Of a stretch of 5,836 nt of DNA, positions 1 through 5,836 are shown in pieces; position 1 is the stretch's first letter, and the number at the start of each line of letters is the position of its first letter. Below the pieces are notes generated by a model. It worked only from the letters and a program-made list of their open reading frames with translations. It made no database searches and was not told the DNA's origin. Made by a program: the position numbers and the translations under genes. The stretch comes from Paracoccaceae bacterium (GTDB taxonomy: Bacteria; Pseudomonadota; Alphaproteobacteria; Rhodobacterales; Rhodobacteraceae), in the NCBI GenBank assembly GCA_019090405.1, contig JAHRVZ010000404.1, positions 1-5,836 of the forward strand, written 5' to 3'.

Positions 1-641
1 CGGTGGATACGCTGATTGATGGGGCGATGTTCAATTCCGGGCAATGCTGTTGCGGGATTGAACGGATCTATGTGCATGAGGCGCTGTATGACGCATTTTT
101 GCAAAAGGCGATTGCCATTGTGAACGGTTATACGCTGGGTAATCCGTTGGAAGCAGAGACCACAATTGGGCCAATGGCCAGCGTACGCTTTGCCCAAGAG
201 GTCCGCGATCAAATTGACGAGGCCGTCGCAGCAGGGGCCACGGCGCATATTGCGACCATGGATGGCGATGATGGCGGTGCCTATCTGACGCCGCAAATTC
301 TGACAAACGTGACCCATGACATGCGCGTGATGCAGGACGAAAGTTTCGGTCCCGTCGTTGGCATCATGAAAGTGTCCGGTGATGACGAGGCGATTGCCCT
401 GATGAATGATAGCAATTTTGGTCTGACGGCATCTTTGTGGACCAACGATATTGACCGGGCTGTGGCGATTGGCGATCAGATCGAAACCGGCACCGTGTTT
501 ATGAACCGTGCGGATTACCTTGATCCGGGCCTGTGTTGGACGGGGTGTAAAGACACGGGGCGTGGCGGCGGGCTTTCGATGATTGGCTATCACAATCTGA
601 CCCGTCCAAAATCCTATCATCTTAAAAAGGTGACCAGATGA
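1..641 (+). CDS. Aldehyde dehydrogenase, NAD(P)-dependent (3' part; 5' end outside window)
   Basis: C-terminal 212 residues of an aldehyde dehydrogenase superfamily enzyme, which oxidises an aldehyde to the acid with NAD(P)+ in the cytoplasm. Numbering visible residues from base 3, the active-site segment FNSGQCCCG is at 10-18. The catalytic thiol should be the middle cysteine, Cys16, by the G-Q-x-C rule. The cofactor-binding ESFGPV follows at 113-118 and NDSNFGLTAS at 135-144. The family is usually about 450-500 residues, so roughly 280 residues, including the Rossmann domain and general-base glutamate, lie to the left. The GTG at base 3 is an internal valine codon, not a start. Unusually, the common C-terminal PFGG-K-SG-GRE block is replaced by LCWTGCKDTGRGGG (177-190), ending in TRPKSYHLKK. 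I associate this ending with an uncharacterised ALDH subgroup (from memory). The stop overlaps the next gene's ATG by 4 bases, implying co-translation with the alcohol dehydrogenase. The family is certain; the substrate is unknown. Confidence 0.95.
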   Translation, partial: VDTLIDGAMFNSGQCCCGIERIYVHEALYDAFLQKAIAIVNGYTLGNPLEAETTIGPMASVRFAQEVRDQIDEAVAAGATAHIATMDGDDGGAYLTPQILTNVTHDMRVMQDESFGPVVGIMKVSGDDEAIALMNDSNFGLTASLWTNDIDRAVAIGDQIETGTVFMNRADYLDPGLCWTGCKDTGRGGGLSMIGYHNLTRPKSYHLKKVTR

Positions 642-1783
642 ATTTAGTTGGAAACTGGTCCTATCCGACCACAATGAAATTCGGCGCGGGTCGGATCGCG
701 GAATTACCAGATGCCTGTGCGGTGGCGGGGATGAAAAAGCCGCTGTTGGTCACAGACAAGGGGTTGGCTGATTTGCCGATTACTTTGTCGACGCTGGATA
801 TCATGGATGCGGCAGGTTTGGGCCGCGCGCTTTTTGCCGATGTCGATCCCAACCCAAACGAAAAAAATCTTGATGCAGGTGTTGCTGCGTTCAAGGCGGG
901 GGACCATGATGGGGTGATTGCCTTTGGTGGCGGATCGGGGCTTGATCTGGGGAAAATGGTGGCGTTCATGTCCGCGCAATCCCGCCCGGTGTGGGATTTC
1001 GAAGATGTTGATGATTGGTGGACACGCGCCAACTCTGACGACATCGCGCCGATTGTGGCGGTTCCGACAACCGCAGGTACTGGGTCTGAGGTGGGGCGCG
1101 CGTCGGTCATCACCAACAGCGAAACGCATGTGAAAAGAATCATTTTCCATCCCAAGGTGCTGCCTTCTGTGGTGATTTGTGACCCGGAACTGACCGTTGG
1201 GATGCCGAAATTCATCACGGCTGGCACCGGTCTGGATGCCTTTGCCCATTGTGTCGAAGCCTATAGCAGCCCGCATTATCACCCGATGAGTCAGGGGATT
1301 GCTTTGGAAGGCATGCGTTTGGTCAAAGAGTATCTGCCGCGCGCCTATGACAATCCCAACGACATCGAAGCGCGCGCGCATATGATGAGCGCGGCAACAA
1401 TGGGGGCCACGGCCTTTCAAAAGGGGCTGGGGGCGATCCATGCGCTAAGCCACCCGGTTGGCGCTGTTTATAACACCCATCATGGCACCACCAATGCGGT
1501 GTTCATGCCTGCGGTTTTGGAATTCAACGCGCCGGTTATTGCGGATCGGTTTGATGCGGTGGCAGGCTATTTGGGCATTGCGGGGGGATTTGATGGGTTC
1601 AAGGCATACGTAAACGATCTGAATGATCGTCTGGGCATTCCAAAATCGCTGTCTGAGATGGGAATTGAGACGGACAGAATCGCTGAGATGGCGGAAATGG
1701 CCATCCACGACCCAAGCTGCGGCGGCAACCCGGTTAAGCTGACAGTCGAAAACCTAAGCCAGCTTTATCGCGATGCGTTGTGA
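638..1783 (+). CDS. Iron-containing (group III) alcohol dehydrogenase
   Basis: A complete 381-residue Fe-type alcohol dehydrogenase, normal in length for the FucO/AdhB/EutG family. It interconverts an alcohol and an aldehyde with NAD(P)(H) in the cytoplasm. The N-terminal nucleotide-binding half contains GGGSGLDLGK (97-106), and PTTAGTGSEV (143-152) is the second signature. By alignment with E. coli FucO, the metal ligands should be Asp200 and His204 (GLDAFAHCVEAYSS), His268 and His282 (HHGTTNA). His272 in SHPVG matches the conserved catalytic-site histidine. All are present, so the enzyme should be active. The ATG overlaps the upstream stop (ATGA), and an AAAAGG ribosome-binding site (625-630) lies 7 bases before it, inside the aldehyde dehydrogenase gene. 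An intrinsic terminator begins 10 bases after the stop. The partner gene suggests two-step oxidation of an alcohol to an acid through an aldehyde, or aldehyde reduction. The substrate cannot be inferred, so no symbol is given. Confidence 0.97.
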   Translation: MNLVGNWSYPTTMKFGAGRIAELPDACAVAGMKKPLLVTDKGLADLPITLSTLDIMDAAGLGRALFADVDPNPNEKNLDAGVAAFKAGDHDGVIAFGGGSGLDLGKMVAFMSAQSRPVWDFEDVDDWWTRANSDDIAPIVAVPTTAGTGSEVGRASVITNSETHVKRIIFHPKVLPSVVICDPELTVGMPKFITAGTGLDAFAHCVEAYSSPHYHPMSQGIALEGMRLVKEYLPRAYDNPNDIEARAHMMSAATMGATAFQKGLGAIHALSHPVGAVYNTHHGTTNAVFMPAVLEFNAPVIADRFDAVAGYLGIAGGFDGFKAYVNDLNDRLGIPKSLSEMGIETDRIAEMAEMAIHDPSCGGNPVKLTVENLSQLYRDAL

Positions 1784-1792
1784 GCGCAGATG

Positions 1793-1821
1793 CAGCGGGC
1801 CAAGAGGCCCGCTGTTTATTT
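1793..1821 (+). terminator. Intrinsic terminator of the aldehyde/alcohol dehydrogenase operon
   Basis: A perfect 9-bp GC-rich stem, CAGCGGGCC (1793-1801) paired with GGCCCGCTG (1806-1814), has a 4-base AAGA loop. The T-rich tail TTTATTT (1815-1821) follows directly on the plus strand. It starts 10 bases after the alcohol dehydrogenase stop. Read on the minus strand, the stem is followed by CATCTGCG with no T-tract. It is therefore a good terminator only for the plus-strand operon, although the stem could still protect the 3' end of the converging ugp transcript. Confidence 0.88.
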
Positions 1822-1823
1822 GT

Positions 1824-1855
1824 GCCTCCGGCGGGGATATTTTTACCAAACTGAA
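1824..1855 (+). repeat. Rhodobacterales-type intergenic element with a small hairpin and T-run
   Basis: The segment begins GCCTCCGGCGGGGATAT, runs into TTTTT, and ends ACCAAACTGAA. It can fold as CCTC (1825-1828) with GGGG (1833-1836) around a CGGC loop, one pair being G-U, followed by ATATTTTT. From memory, close variants (CCTCCGGCGGGGATATTT, usually followed by a purine-rich AAGATGAA-like end) recur after stop codons in many Rhodobacterales genomes. Only one copy lies in this window, so its repeat nature cannot be shown here. It may act as a weak second terminator. The rest of the gap (1856-1876) shows nothing recognisable. Confidence 0.5.
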
Positions 1856-1876
1856 TGTAATAAGTGAAACAGGCGG

Positions 1877-2851
1877 CTAGGCGGGGGGTGGTGTGATATC
1901 CTCACGCCAGCTTTGCCCTTTGGCCAGCAGACAGCGTTGCGCCCGTGCCGGATAGTCGGTGGTGATGCCGTCCACGCCCAGATCAATCATGCGGTTAATG
2001 TCGGCTGTTTCGTTCACCGTCCAGACATTAACCGCAAGGCCAAGGGCGTGCGCCTCGGCCAACGTTTGTGAGGTCAAGTCCTGAAAATATGGAGACCAGA
2101 CAGCCCCGCCAAGATTTGAGACAACTTGCGGGATCGAACCGTTGTGATCCGCAATTGATGCGCCATCCAACCAGAGTGAGCCGTCGATCACATTCACTGC
2201 CATCGTTGGGTAGGCGCGGGTTTCGTAAGTCAGATAAGACAGCGGTATCTGCGGCGCCTGTCGCGCGATTTCGCTCAGAACTCTCCAGTCAAAGGATTGC
2301 AGCAGCACCCGGTCAGCAATTCCGGCAGCATTGATCACCGCCAGTACCGGGGCTACGAGCCGGGGTATTGGCGGCGCATCGTCCGGGTGGTCCGGGTTGC
2401 TTTTGATCTCGATGTTCAGGAAGGCATCGGCATGTTCAGGGCTTTGCAGTAAGGTCGCCAACTGTGCCAGATCAGGAATTCTGATACCTGATAAAAACGC
2501 CTGATCCGGATAGCGCGCGGCGTAGCCGGTTCCGTCGCGCAAACCGCCGACGTCGAATTGCTGCAGGTTGTCATGGGTCATCTGTACAATGGGTTTGCTG
2601 TCCTGTGTCAGCCAACTTCCATCAGGCCCACGGGTCGCAGCCGCCATCAGTCTTGGGTTGTGGGTCAGGACCGGAACGCCATCGGCCGTGACCATAATGT
2701 CAGTTTCCACCACTTGCACGCCGATTTCAAAAGTGTTGCGAAATCCGATCAAGGTGTTTTCCGGCAGCACGCCACGCGCTCCGCGATGCCCGTGCAGCCG
2801 AATGATACCCGCCGAGCCGCGCATCTTTTCTGGCAACATCGGGCGATTCAT
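1877..2851 (-). CDS. ugpQ: Glycerophosphodiester phosphodiesterase, UgpQ-like, cytoplasmic
   Basis: The enzyme hydrolyses glycerophosphodiesters to sn-glycerol-3-phosphate plus an alcohol such as choline, ethanolamine or glycerol. It has 324 residues from the ATG at 2851; a GTG one codon earlier (2854) would give 325. With the 325-residue numbering, the GDPD catalytic set is complete: His23-Arg24 in HRGARG, PENT at 31-34, Glu50 and Asp52 in VETDI, His65 in THNP, and Glu149/Lys151 in EIKSNP. The C-terminal barrel strands VNVWTVNE and GVDGITTDYP are also typical. There is no signal peptide or membrane segment, so it should act in the cytoplasm on imported diesters, as E. coli UgpQ does. It is about 75 residues longer than the roughly 247-residue E. 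coli UgpQ, and part of the excess lies between His65 and about residue 127. It is the last gene of the ugp operon, and its ATG shares one base with the ugpC stop (TGATG), suggesting translational coupling. The family is sure; the symbol rests on operon position. Confidence 0.93.
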   Translation of the reverse strand: MNRPMLPEKMRGSAGIIRLHGHRGARGVLPENTLIGFRNTFEIGVQVVETDIMVTADGVPVLTHNPRLMAAATRGPDGSWLTQDSKPIVQMTHDNLQQFDVGGLRDGTGYAARYPDQAFLSGIRIPDLAQLATLLQSPEHADAFLNIEIKSNPDHPDDAPPIPRLVAPVLAVINAAGIADRVLLQSFDWRVLSEIARQAPQIPLSYLTYETRAYPTMAVNVIDGSLWLDGASIADHNGSIPQVVSNLGGAVWSPYFQDLTSQTLAEAHALGLAVNVWTVNETADINRMIDLGVDGITTDYPARAQRCLLAKGQSWREDITPPPA

Positions 2852-3903
2852 CACGACAACCGTTTTTCGGTTTTGGCGTCAAACAAATGTAACTCATCAG
2901 GGGCGGGTGAGAACCGTACGACGTCGTTGATTGGCAGAGACTGGATGCCGGTGACGCTGGCCACAATTTGCGTGTCGGTGCCGTCCAAAACGCCGTGAAC
3001 CAGCGTGTTGGCGCCCAGTTGTTCAAGCATTTCAACCCTGACCGGCAACACGCCTTCGGGATCCTGAATCAGGTGCTCAGGTCGAATGCCGGCAATCACA
3101 GCTCCTGAGGTTTTAAGGCTCGTTGCGAGCGCCGTGCCATTGTCCAGAACCACCAGACCATCACCGCCCGTCGCGGTCAGAAAATTCATCGCCGGGCTGC
3201 CAATAAATCCGGCCACAAAGATCGAGGCCGGTCGTTCATAAAGTTCTATCGGCGTGTCGAACTGTTCAACATAGCCCCCGTTCAGCACCATAAGACGGTC
3301 GCCAAGGGTCATTGCCTCGACCTGATCGTGGGTCACATAGATCGACGTCACGCCCAGACGTTTTTGCAATTTGCGAATTTCCAGCCGCATTTGCACGCGC
3401 AGTTTGGCGTCCAGATTGGACAATGGTTCGTCAAACAAAAACACTTTGGGATCGCGCACGATTGCACGCCCCATGGCAACGCGCTGGCGCTGCCCTCCGG
3501 ATAACTGCCGAGGTTTACGCCCAAGATATTCCCGGATTTCAAGAATGTCGGCGGCCTCGTTCACGCGACGGGTGATTTCATCCTTTGGGGTTTTGCGGAT
3601 TTTCAGGCCATAGGCCATGTTTTCACCCACGCTCATGTGTGGGTAAAGCGCATAGTTTTGAAACACCATGGCAATATCACGATCTGCGGGTTCGATTTCA
3701 TTTACCATTTTATCGCCAATGGAAATTTCACCCGATGTGACGGTTTCCAGCCCGGCCACCATCCGCAGCAGGGTTGATTTCCCGCAGCCAGATGGCCCGA
3801 CGATGACGACGAATTCGCCATCGTTGATGTCTCCTGAGATATGATGCAGCACCTCATCAGGGCCATAGGATTTGGTCAGTTGGTCAAGTTTTATAGTGGC
3901 CAT
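2851..3903 (-). CDS. ugpC: sn-Glycerol-3-phosphate ABC transporter ATP-binding protein UgpC
   Basis: The ATPase subunit of the glycerol-3-phosphate importer; a dimer on the cytoplasmic face of UgpAE drives transport. From the ATG at 3903 it has 350 residues. Visible motifs are Walker A GPSGCGKST (36-44), the Q-loop in VFQNYALYPH (Gln82), signature LSGGQRQR (134-141), Walker B VFLFDEP (154-160), D-loop SNLD and switch His192 in THDQ. A C-terminal regulatory TOBE-type domain (about 235-345) carries GIRPEH (272-277) and ends with LHLFDAKTEKRL, as in the MalK/UgpC group. I prefer this ATG over the TTG at 3912 because AGGA (3916-3913) sits 9 bases before it but would directly abut the TTG. It lies 11 bases after ugpE and shares its stop base with the next gene's ATG. 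By sequence alone it could be any CUT1-type sugar-transporter ATPase (MalK/MsmX-like); the ugp neighbours decide the call. Confidence 0.94.
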   Translation of the reverse strand: MATIKLDQLTKSYGPDEVLHHISGDINDGEFVVIVGPSGCGKSTLLRMVAGLETVTSGEISIGDKMVNEIEPADRDIAMVFQNYALYPHMSVGENMAYGLKIRKTPKDEITRRVNEAADILEIREYLGRKPRQLSGGQRQRVAMGRAIVRDPKVFLFDEPLSNLDAKLRVQMRLEIRKLQKRLGVTSIYVTHDQVEAMTLGDRLMVLNGGYVEQFDTPIELYERPASIFVAGFIGSPAMNFLTATGGDGLVVLDNGTALATSLKTSGAVIAGIRPEHLIQDPEGVLPVRVEMLEQLGANTLVHGVLDGTDTQIVASVTGIQSLPINDVVRFSPAPDELHLFDAKTEKRLS

Positions 3904-3912
3904 TGCGGGCAA

Positions 3913-3916
3913 TCCT
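3913..3916 (-). promoter_or_regulatory. Ribosome-binding site of ugpC, deciding its start
   Basis: AGGA on the minus strand overlaps the TAG stop of ugpE (TAGGA) and lies 9 bases before the ATG at 3903. The alternative TTG at 3912 would follow it with no spacer, so the ATG is favoured. Confidence 0.6.
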
Positions 3917-4766
3917 ATTTGTCAGTTTCAGTCAGCCCTTGCACAAAGAGCTTTTGCATTGAGATCACAACAAAGATCGGCGGGATCATCGCCAAAAGCG
4001 CTGTCATCATGATGATATTCCATTGCGGCGATTGCTCAGAGGCTTCGAGCATCTGTTTGATGCTCATCACAATTGTTGTCATATCGGCGTCCGTGGTGAT
4101 CAGTAACGGCCACAGATATTGGTTCCAGCCATAGATGAACAGGATCACAAACAGTGCCGCGATGTTGGTGCGCGACAATGGGATCAGGATGTCCCAGAAA
4201 AACCGCATCGGGCTGGCGCCATCAATGCGCGCGCTTTCAAGCATTTCATCGGGGATGGTCAGGAACACCTGGCGGAACATAAAGGTCGCCGTGGCGGACG
4301 CGATCAGCGGAATTGACAGACCCCAATAGCTGTTGAGCATACCAAGATTGGCCACCACCTGAAATGTCGGCATGATGCGTACCTCGACCGGCAGCATCAG
4401 AGTGATGAAAATCAACCAGAAGAACCCCATTCTGAAAGGGAATTTGAAATAGACGATGGCAAAGGCCGAAATCAGAGAGATAGATATTTTTCCAAGTGAG
4501 ATCATTAGTGCCATGGCTAGCGAATTGCCCAGCATGCGCCAGACCGGGGCAATTTCAGTGCCCGACAGGCCAGACCCAAACAGGGTTTGCTTGAAGTTTT
4601 CCCAGAAATACCCACCGGGTAGCATTGGGATCGGAGCCTGCAACATGCGGGCTTCGTCATGGGTGGCGGCGACAAAGGTGATCCAGATAGGCAGGGCGAT
4701 CAATGCGACCCCGAAAATCAGAATCAGATGAGATATCACCGACAGAAGGGGGCGATTTTCGACCAT
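3915..4766 (-). CDS. ugpE: sn-Glycerol-3-phosphate ABC transporter permease UgpE
   Basis: One of two inner-membrane permease subunits of the glycerol-3-phosphate importer. It has 283 residues, close to the 281 of E. coli UgpE. Six hydrophobic segments can be seen, at about 8-32, 80-106, 113-135, 145-166, 201-223 and 250-271. The EAA loop that docks onto the ATPase is at about 177-197 (ESARIDGASPMRFFWDILIP), with the conserved glycine at 183. The protein ends KLFVQGLTETDK, resembling the FV-GLT end common in CUT1-type second permeases. Its ATG (4766) shares one base with the ugpA stop (TGATG), and a strong AAGGTGGA ribosome-binding site (4780-4773) lies 6 bases upstream inside ugpA. Translation is therefore probably coupled, giving equal amounts of the two permeases. 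The permease family is certain; substrate assignment rests on gene order and the companion genes. Confidence 0.93.
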   Translation of the reverse strand: MVENRPLLSVISHLILIFGVALIALPIWITFVAATHDEARMLQAPIPMLPGGYFWENFKQTLFGSGLSGTEIAPVWRMLGNSLAMALMISLGKISISLISAFAIVYFKFPFRMGFFWLIFITLMLPVEVRIMPTFQVVANLGMLNSYWGLSIPLIASATATFMFRQVFLTIPDEMLESARIDGASPMRFFWDILIPLSRTNIAALFVILFIYGWNQYLWPLLITTDADMTTIVMSIKQMLEASEQSPQWNIIMMTALLAMIPPIFVVISMQKLFVQGLTETDK

Positions 4767-5647
4767 CAGTAGTCCACCTTTTTCTCAACATAGCGGAACT
4801 GGATCACCGTCATCGAGATGACAAGGATCATCAATATCACCGATTGCGCTGCTGACCCGCCAAGGTCCAGCCCGACAAACCCATCGTTAAAAACCTTGTA
4901 GACAAGGATTGTGGTCGCGCCCGCCGGACCACCCTGTGTTACCGCGTGGATAATGCCGAAAGTGTCAAAGAACGCGTAGACCGCGTTAATGACCAGCAGA
5001 AAGAACGTTGTTGGCGATACCAGTGGCAGGACAATGGTGCGAAACCTGAGCACGGGGCCGGCACCATCAATGGCCGAGGCTTCGATGACCGATTTTGGAA
5101 TCGACTGCATGGCCGCGAGGTAAAACAGAAAGTTATAGGCAACTTGTTTCCAGGCGGCGGCAAGAATCACCAGCAACATGGCCTGATGGCCGTTCAGGTA
5201 ATGGTTCCAGTTATAGCCGATGAATTCCAGCAGATACGGGAAAATCCCCAGCGTCGGGTTGAACATGAAAACCCATAACGCACCGGCCAGCACAGGGGCC
5301 ACGGCATAGGGCCAGATCAGCATCGTGCGATAGGTCATTGCCCCTCGAACGACACGTTCCGCAAACCCGGCCAGAAACAAGGCCACCGACATCGAAAGGA
5401 AGGCAACACAGACTGAGAATATGATCGTGCGCCAGAAGGTATCGTAATAGTGTTTGTCTTCAGCAAGAATTTGAAAATTCTCAAACCAGACAAATTCTGT
5501 GGACAGGCCAAAGGCGTCTTCGATCAGCATGGACTGATACATCGCCTGACTGGCGGGCCAGATGAAAAAAATCAGGGTGACAATAATCTGCGGGGCCACC
5601 AGCAGATAAGGAAGCACCGAAGTAGGAAAATGGACGCGCTTCAGCAT
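4766..5647 (-). CDS. ugpA: sn-Glycerol-3-phosphate ABC transporter permease UgpA
   Basis: First permease subunit of the glycerol-3-phosphate importer, in the inner membrane and paired with UgpE. Its 293 residues compare with 295 in E. coli UgpA. Hydrophobic segments are seen at about 11-33, 72-95, 107-129, 155-178, 211-232 and 264-284. The EAA loop is at about 189-209, beginning EASAIDGAG and ending in IVLPLVSPT. VTQGGPAGATTILVY (236-250) is a conserved stretch in the MalF/UgpA type of permease. The ATG at 5647 is supported by GGAG (5657-5654), 6 bases upstream. It is separated from ugpB by 63 bases holding a strong hairpin, unlike the other junctions in this operon, and its stop overlaps the ugpE start. 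The permease fold is certain; glycerol-3-phosphate specificity is inferred from the B-A-E-C-Q order. Confidence 0.94.
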   Translation of the reverse strand: MLKRVHFPTSVLPYLLVAPQIIVTLIFFIWPASQAMYQSMLIEDAFGLSTEFVWFENFQILAEDKHYYDTFWRTIIFSVCVAFLSMSVALFLAGFAERVVRGAMTYRTMLIWPYAVAPVLAGALWVFMFNPTLGIFPYLLEFIGYNWNHYLNGHQAMLLVILAAAWKQVAYNFLFYLAAMQSIPKSVIEASAIDGAGPVLRFRTIVLPLVSPTTFFLLVINAVYAFFDTFGIIHAVTQGGPAGATTILVYKVFNDGFVGLDLGGSAAQSVILMILVISMTVIQFRYVEKKVDY

Positions 5648-5667
5648 CGGGGTCTCCGAACAGGGGA

Positions 5668-5697
5668 AACCCGGCCACCTTAGGAAATGGCCGGGTT
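5668..5697 (-). promoter_or_regulatory. Intercistronic stem-loop between ugpB and ugpA
   Basis: A perfect 10-bp inverted repeat, AACCCGGCCA (5668-5677) and TGGCCGGGTT (5688-5697), encloses a 10-base loop. It begins 13 bases after the ugpB stop in the minus-strand transcript. The 3' arm is followed by TCCCCTG rather than a T-run, so it is not a canonical terminator. Such hairpins after binding-protein genes are known to protect upstream mRNA or cause partial termination, making the binding protein more abundant than the permeases. That role is inferred here. Confidence 0.75.
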
Positions 5698-5710
5698 CAG
5701 AAGTTTAGGA

Positions 5711-5836
5711 TTACTTGGTTGTACGCTCAAATTTGCGCAGCAAAGCATCACCACGTTCAACCGCAGCATCCATCGCTTCGCGGGCGGTTTTGTCACCGGC
5801 CCAAAGCGCTTCCATTTCTTCGTTGATCACATCACG
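5711..5836 (-). CDS. ugpB: Glycerol-3-phosphate-binding periplasmic protein UgpB (C-terminal fragment)
   Basis: The last 41 codons and TAA stop (5713-5711) of a gene that enters from the right edge. The frame is open to the window end and reads RDVINEEMEALWAGDKTARE, continuing to DALLRKFERTTK. The pattern INEEMEALWAGDKTA followed by a helix ending LLRKFE matches the usual C-terminus of extracellular solute-binding proteins of the UgpB type, where E. coli UgpB has a similar ending. UgpB captures sn-glycerol-3-phosphate and glycerophosphodiesters in the periplasm and delivers them to UgpAE. The ligand-binding residues, signal peptide, start and promoter are all outside the window. The fragment is too short to prove the ligand, but its place at the head of ugpAECQ makes ugpB by far the likeliest call. 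Confidence 0.88.
   Translation of the reverse strand, partial: RDVINEEMEALWAGDKTAREAMDAAVERGDALLRKFERTTK

Noticed and set aside
3..5. GTG at the left edge as a true start of a 212-residue protein
   Set aside because: It would begin only 15 residues before the catalytic cysteine of an aldehyde dehydrogenase and would lack the cofactor domain. It is a valine codon in a gene cut by the window edge.
661..1441. Two long minus-strand open frames (188 and 245 codons) opposite the alcohol dehydrogenase gene
   Set aside because: They lie entirely antisense to a gene with intact family motifs, show no recognisable domain, and have arginine-, histidine- and proline-rich or low-complexity composition typical of shadow frames.
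1871..1889. Direct repeat GGCGGCTAGGCGG at the end of the phosphodiesterase gene
   Set aside because: It is a 5-base repeat in GC-rich coding and flanking sequence, too short to separate from chance.
2852..2854. GTG at 2854 as the phosphodiesterase start
   Set aside because: Possible (GTGA overlap), but the next codon is an ATG in the common TGATG coupling arrangement. The difference is one residue.
2558..2998. Plus-strand open frames of 146 and 120 codons opposite the ugpC/ugpQ junction
   Set aside because: They span the junction of two well-supported genes on the other strand and have no motif or convincing start signal.
3904..3912. TTG at 3912 as the ugpC start
   Set aside because: It would sit directly against the AGGA ribosome-binding site, whereas the ATG at 3903 has proper spacing and begins exactly at the usual N-terminus of the family.
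4946..5278. Plus-strand open frame of 110 codons opposite ugpA
   Set aside because: It is glutamine- and arginine-rich with no hydrophobic core or domain, and it is antisense to a clear permease gene.
1..5836. Search for a new defence, mobile or RNA system
   Set aside because: All long stretches are explained by familiar metabolic genes with intact motifs. There are no repeats arrays, transposase or integrase genes, tRNA-like folds or gene-free regions over 100 bases.

Overview
The window looks like chromosomal DNA of an alphaproteobacterium, most likely from the Rhodobacterales (Roseobacter group). This rests on codon and protein style, on moderate GC (clearly above half by eye, not computed), and on an intergenic element at about 1824-1855 that resembles one I remember as common in that order. 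The assignment is an inference; no rRNA or other marker gene is present. Coding density is very high, and only two short non-coding gaps exist (1784-1876 and 5648-5710).

Layout. Two operons converge on the gap at 1784-1876. On the plus strand, positions 1-1783 hold the 3' part of an aldehyde dehydrogenase gene and a complete iron-type alcohol dehydrogenase gene. They overlap by 4 bases (ATGA) and are followed by a clear intrinsic terminator. On the minus strand, reading from the right edge leftwards, lies a glycerol-3-phosphate uptake operon: the last 41 codons of ugpB (5836-5711), ugpA (5647-4766), ugpE (4766-3915), ugpC (3903-2851) and a ugpQ-like glycerophosphodiester phosphodiesterase (2851-1877). 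The order ugpB-A-E-C-Q is the same as in the classical E. coli ugp operon.

How the genes work together. UgpB is the periplasmic binding protein. UgpA and UgpE form the membrane channel, and UgpC dimers power it with ATP. The system takes up sn-glycerol-3-phosphate and glycerophosphodiesters. The cytoplasmic phosphodiesterase then releases glycerol-3-phosphate and the head-group alcohol from diesters. The genes are tightly coupled: ugpA/ugpE and ugpC/ugpQ share a base in TGATG, and ugpE/ugpC are 11 bases apart. The exception is ugpB/ugpA, where a 63-base gap carries a perfect 10-bp hairpin. That hairpin could uncouple binding-protein expression from permease expression. The operon's promoter and any Pho box lie beyond the right edge.

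The alcohol/aldehyde dehydrogenase pair would oxidise an alcohol to an acid in two steps, or work in the reducing direction. Its substrate cannot be read from the sequence. I found no mobile element, CRISPR array, tRNA, rRNA or evidently new system. The window is an ordinary metabolic region with a few points worth a second look.
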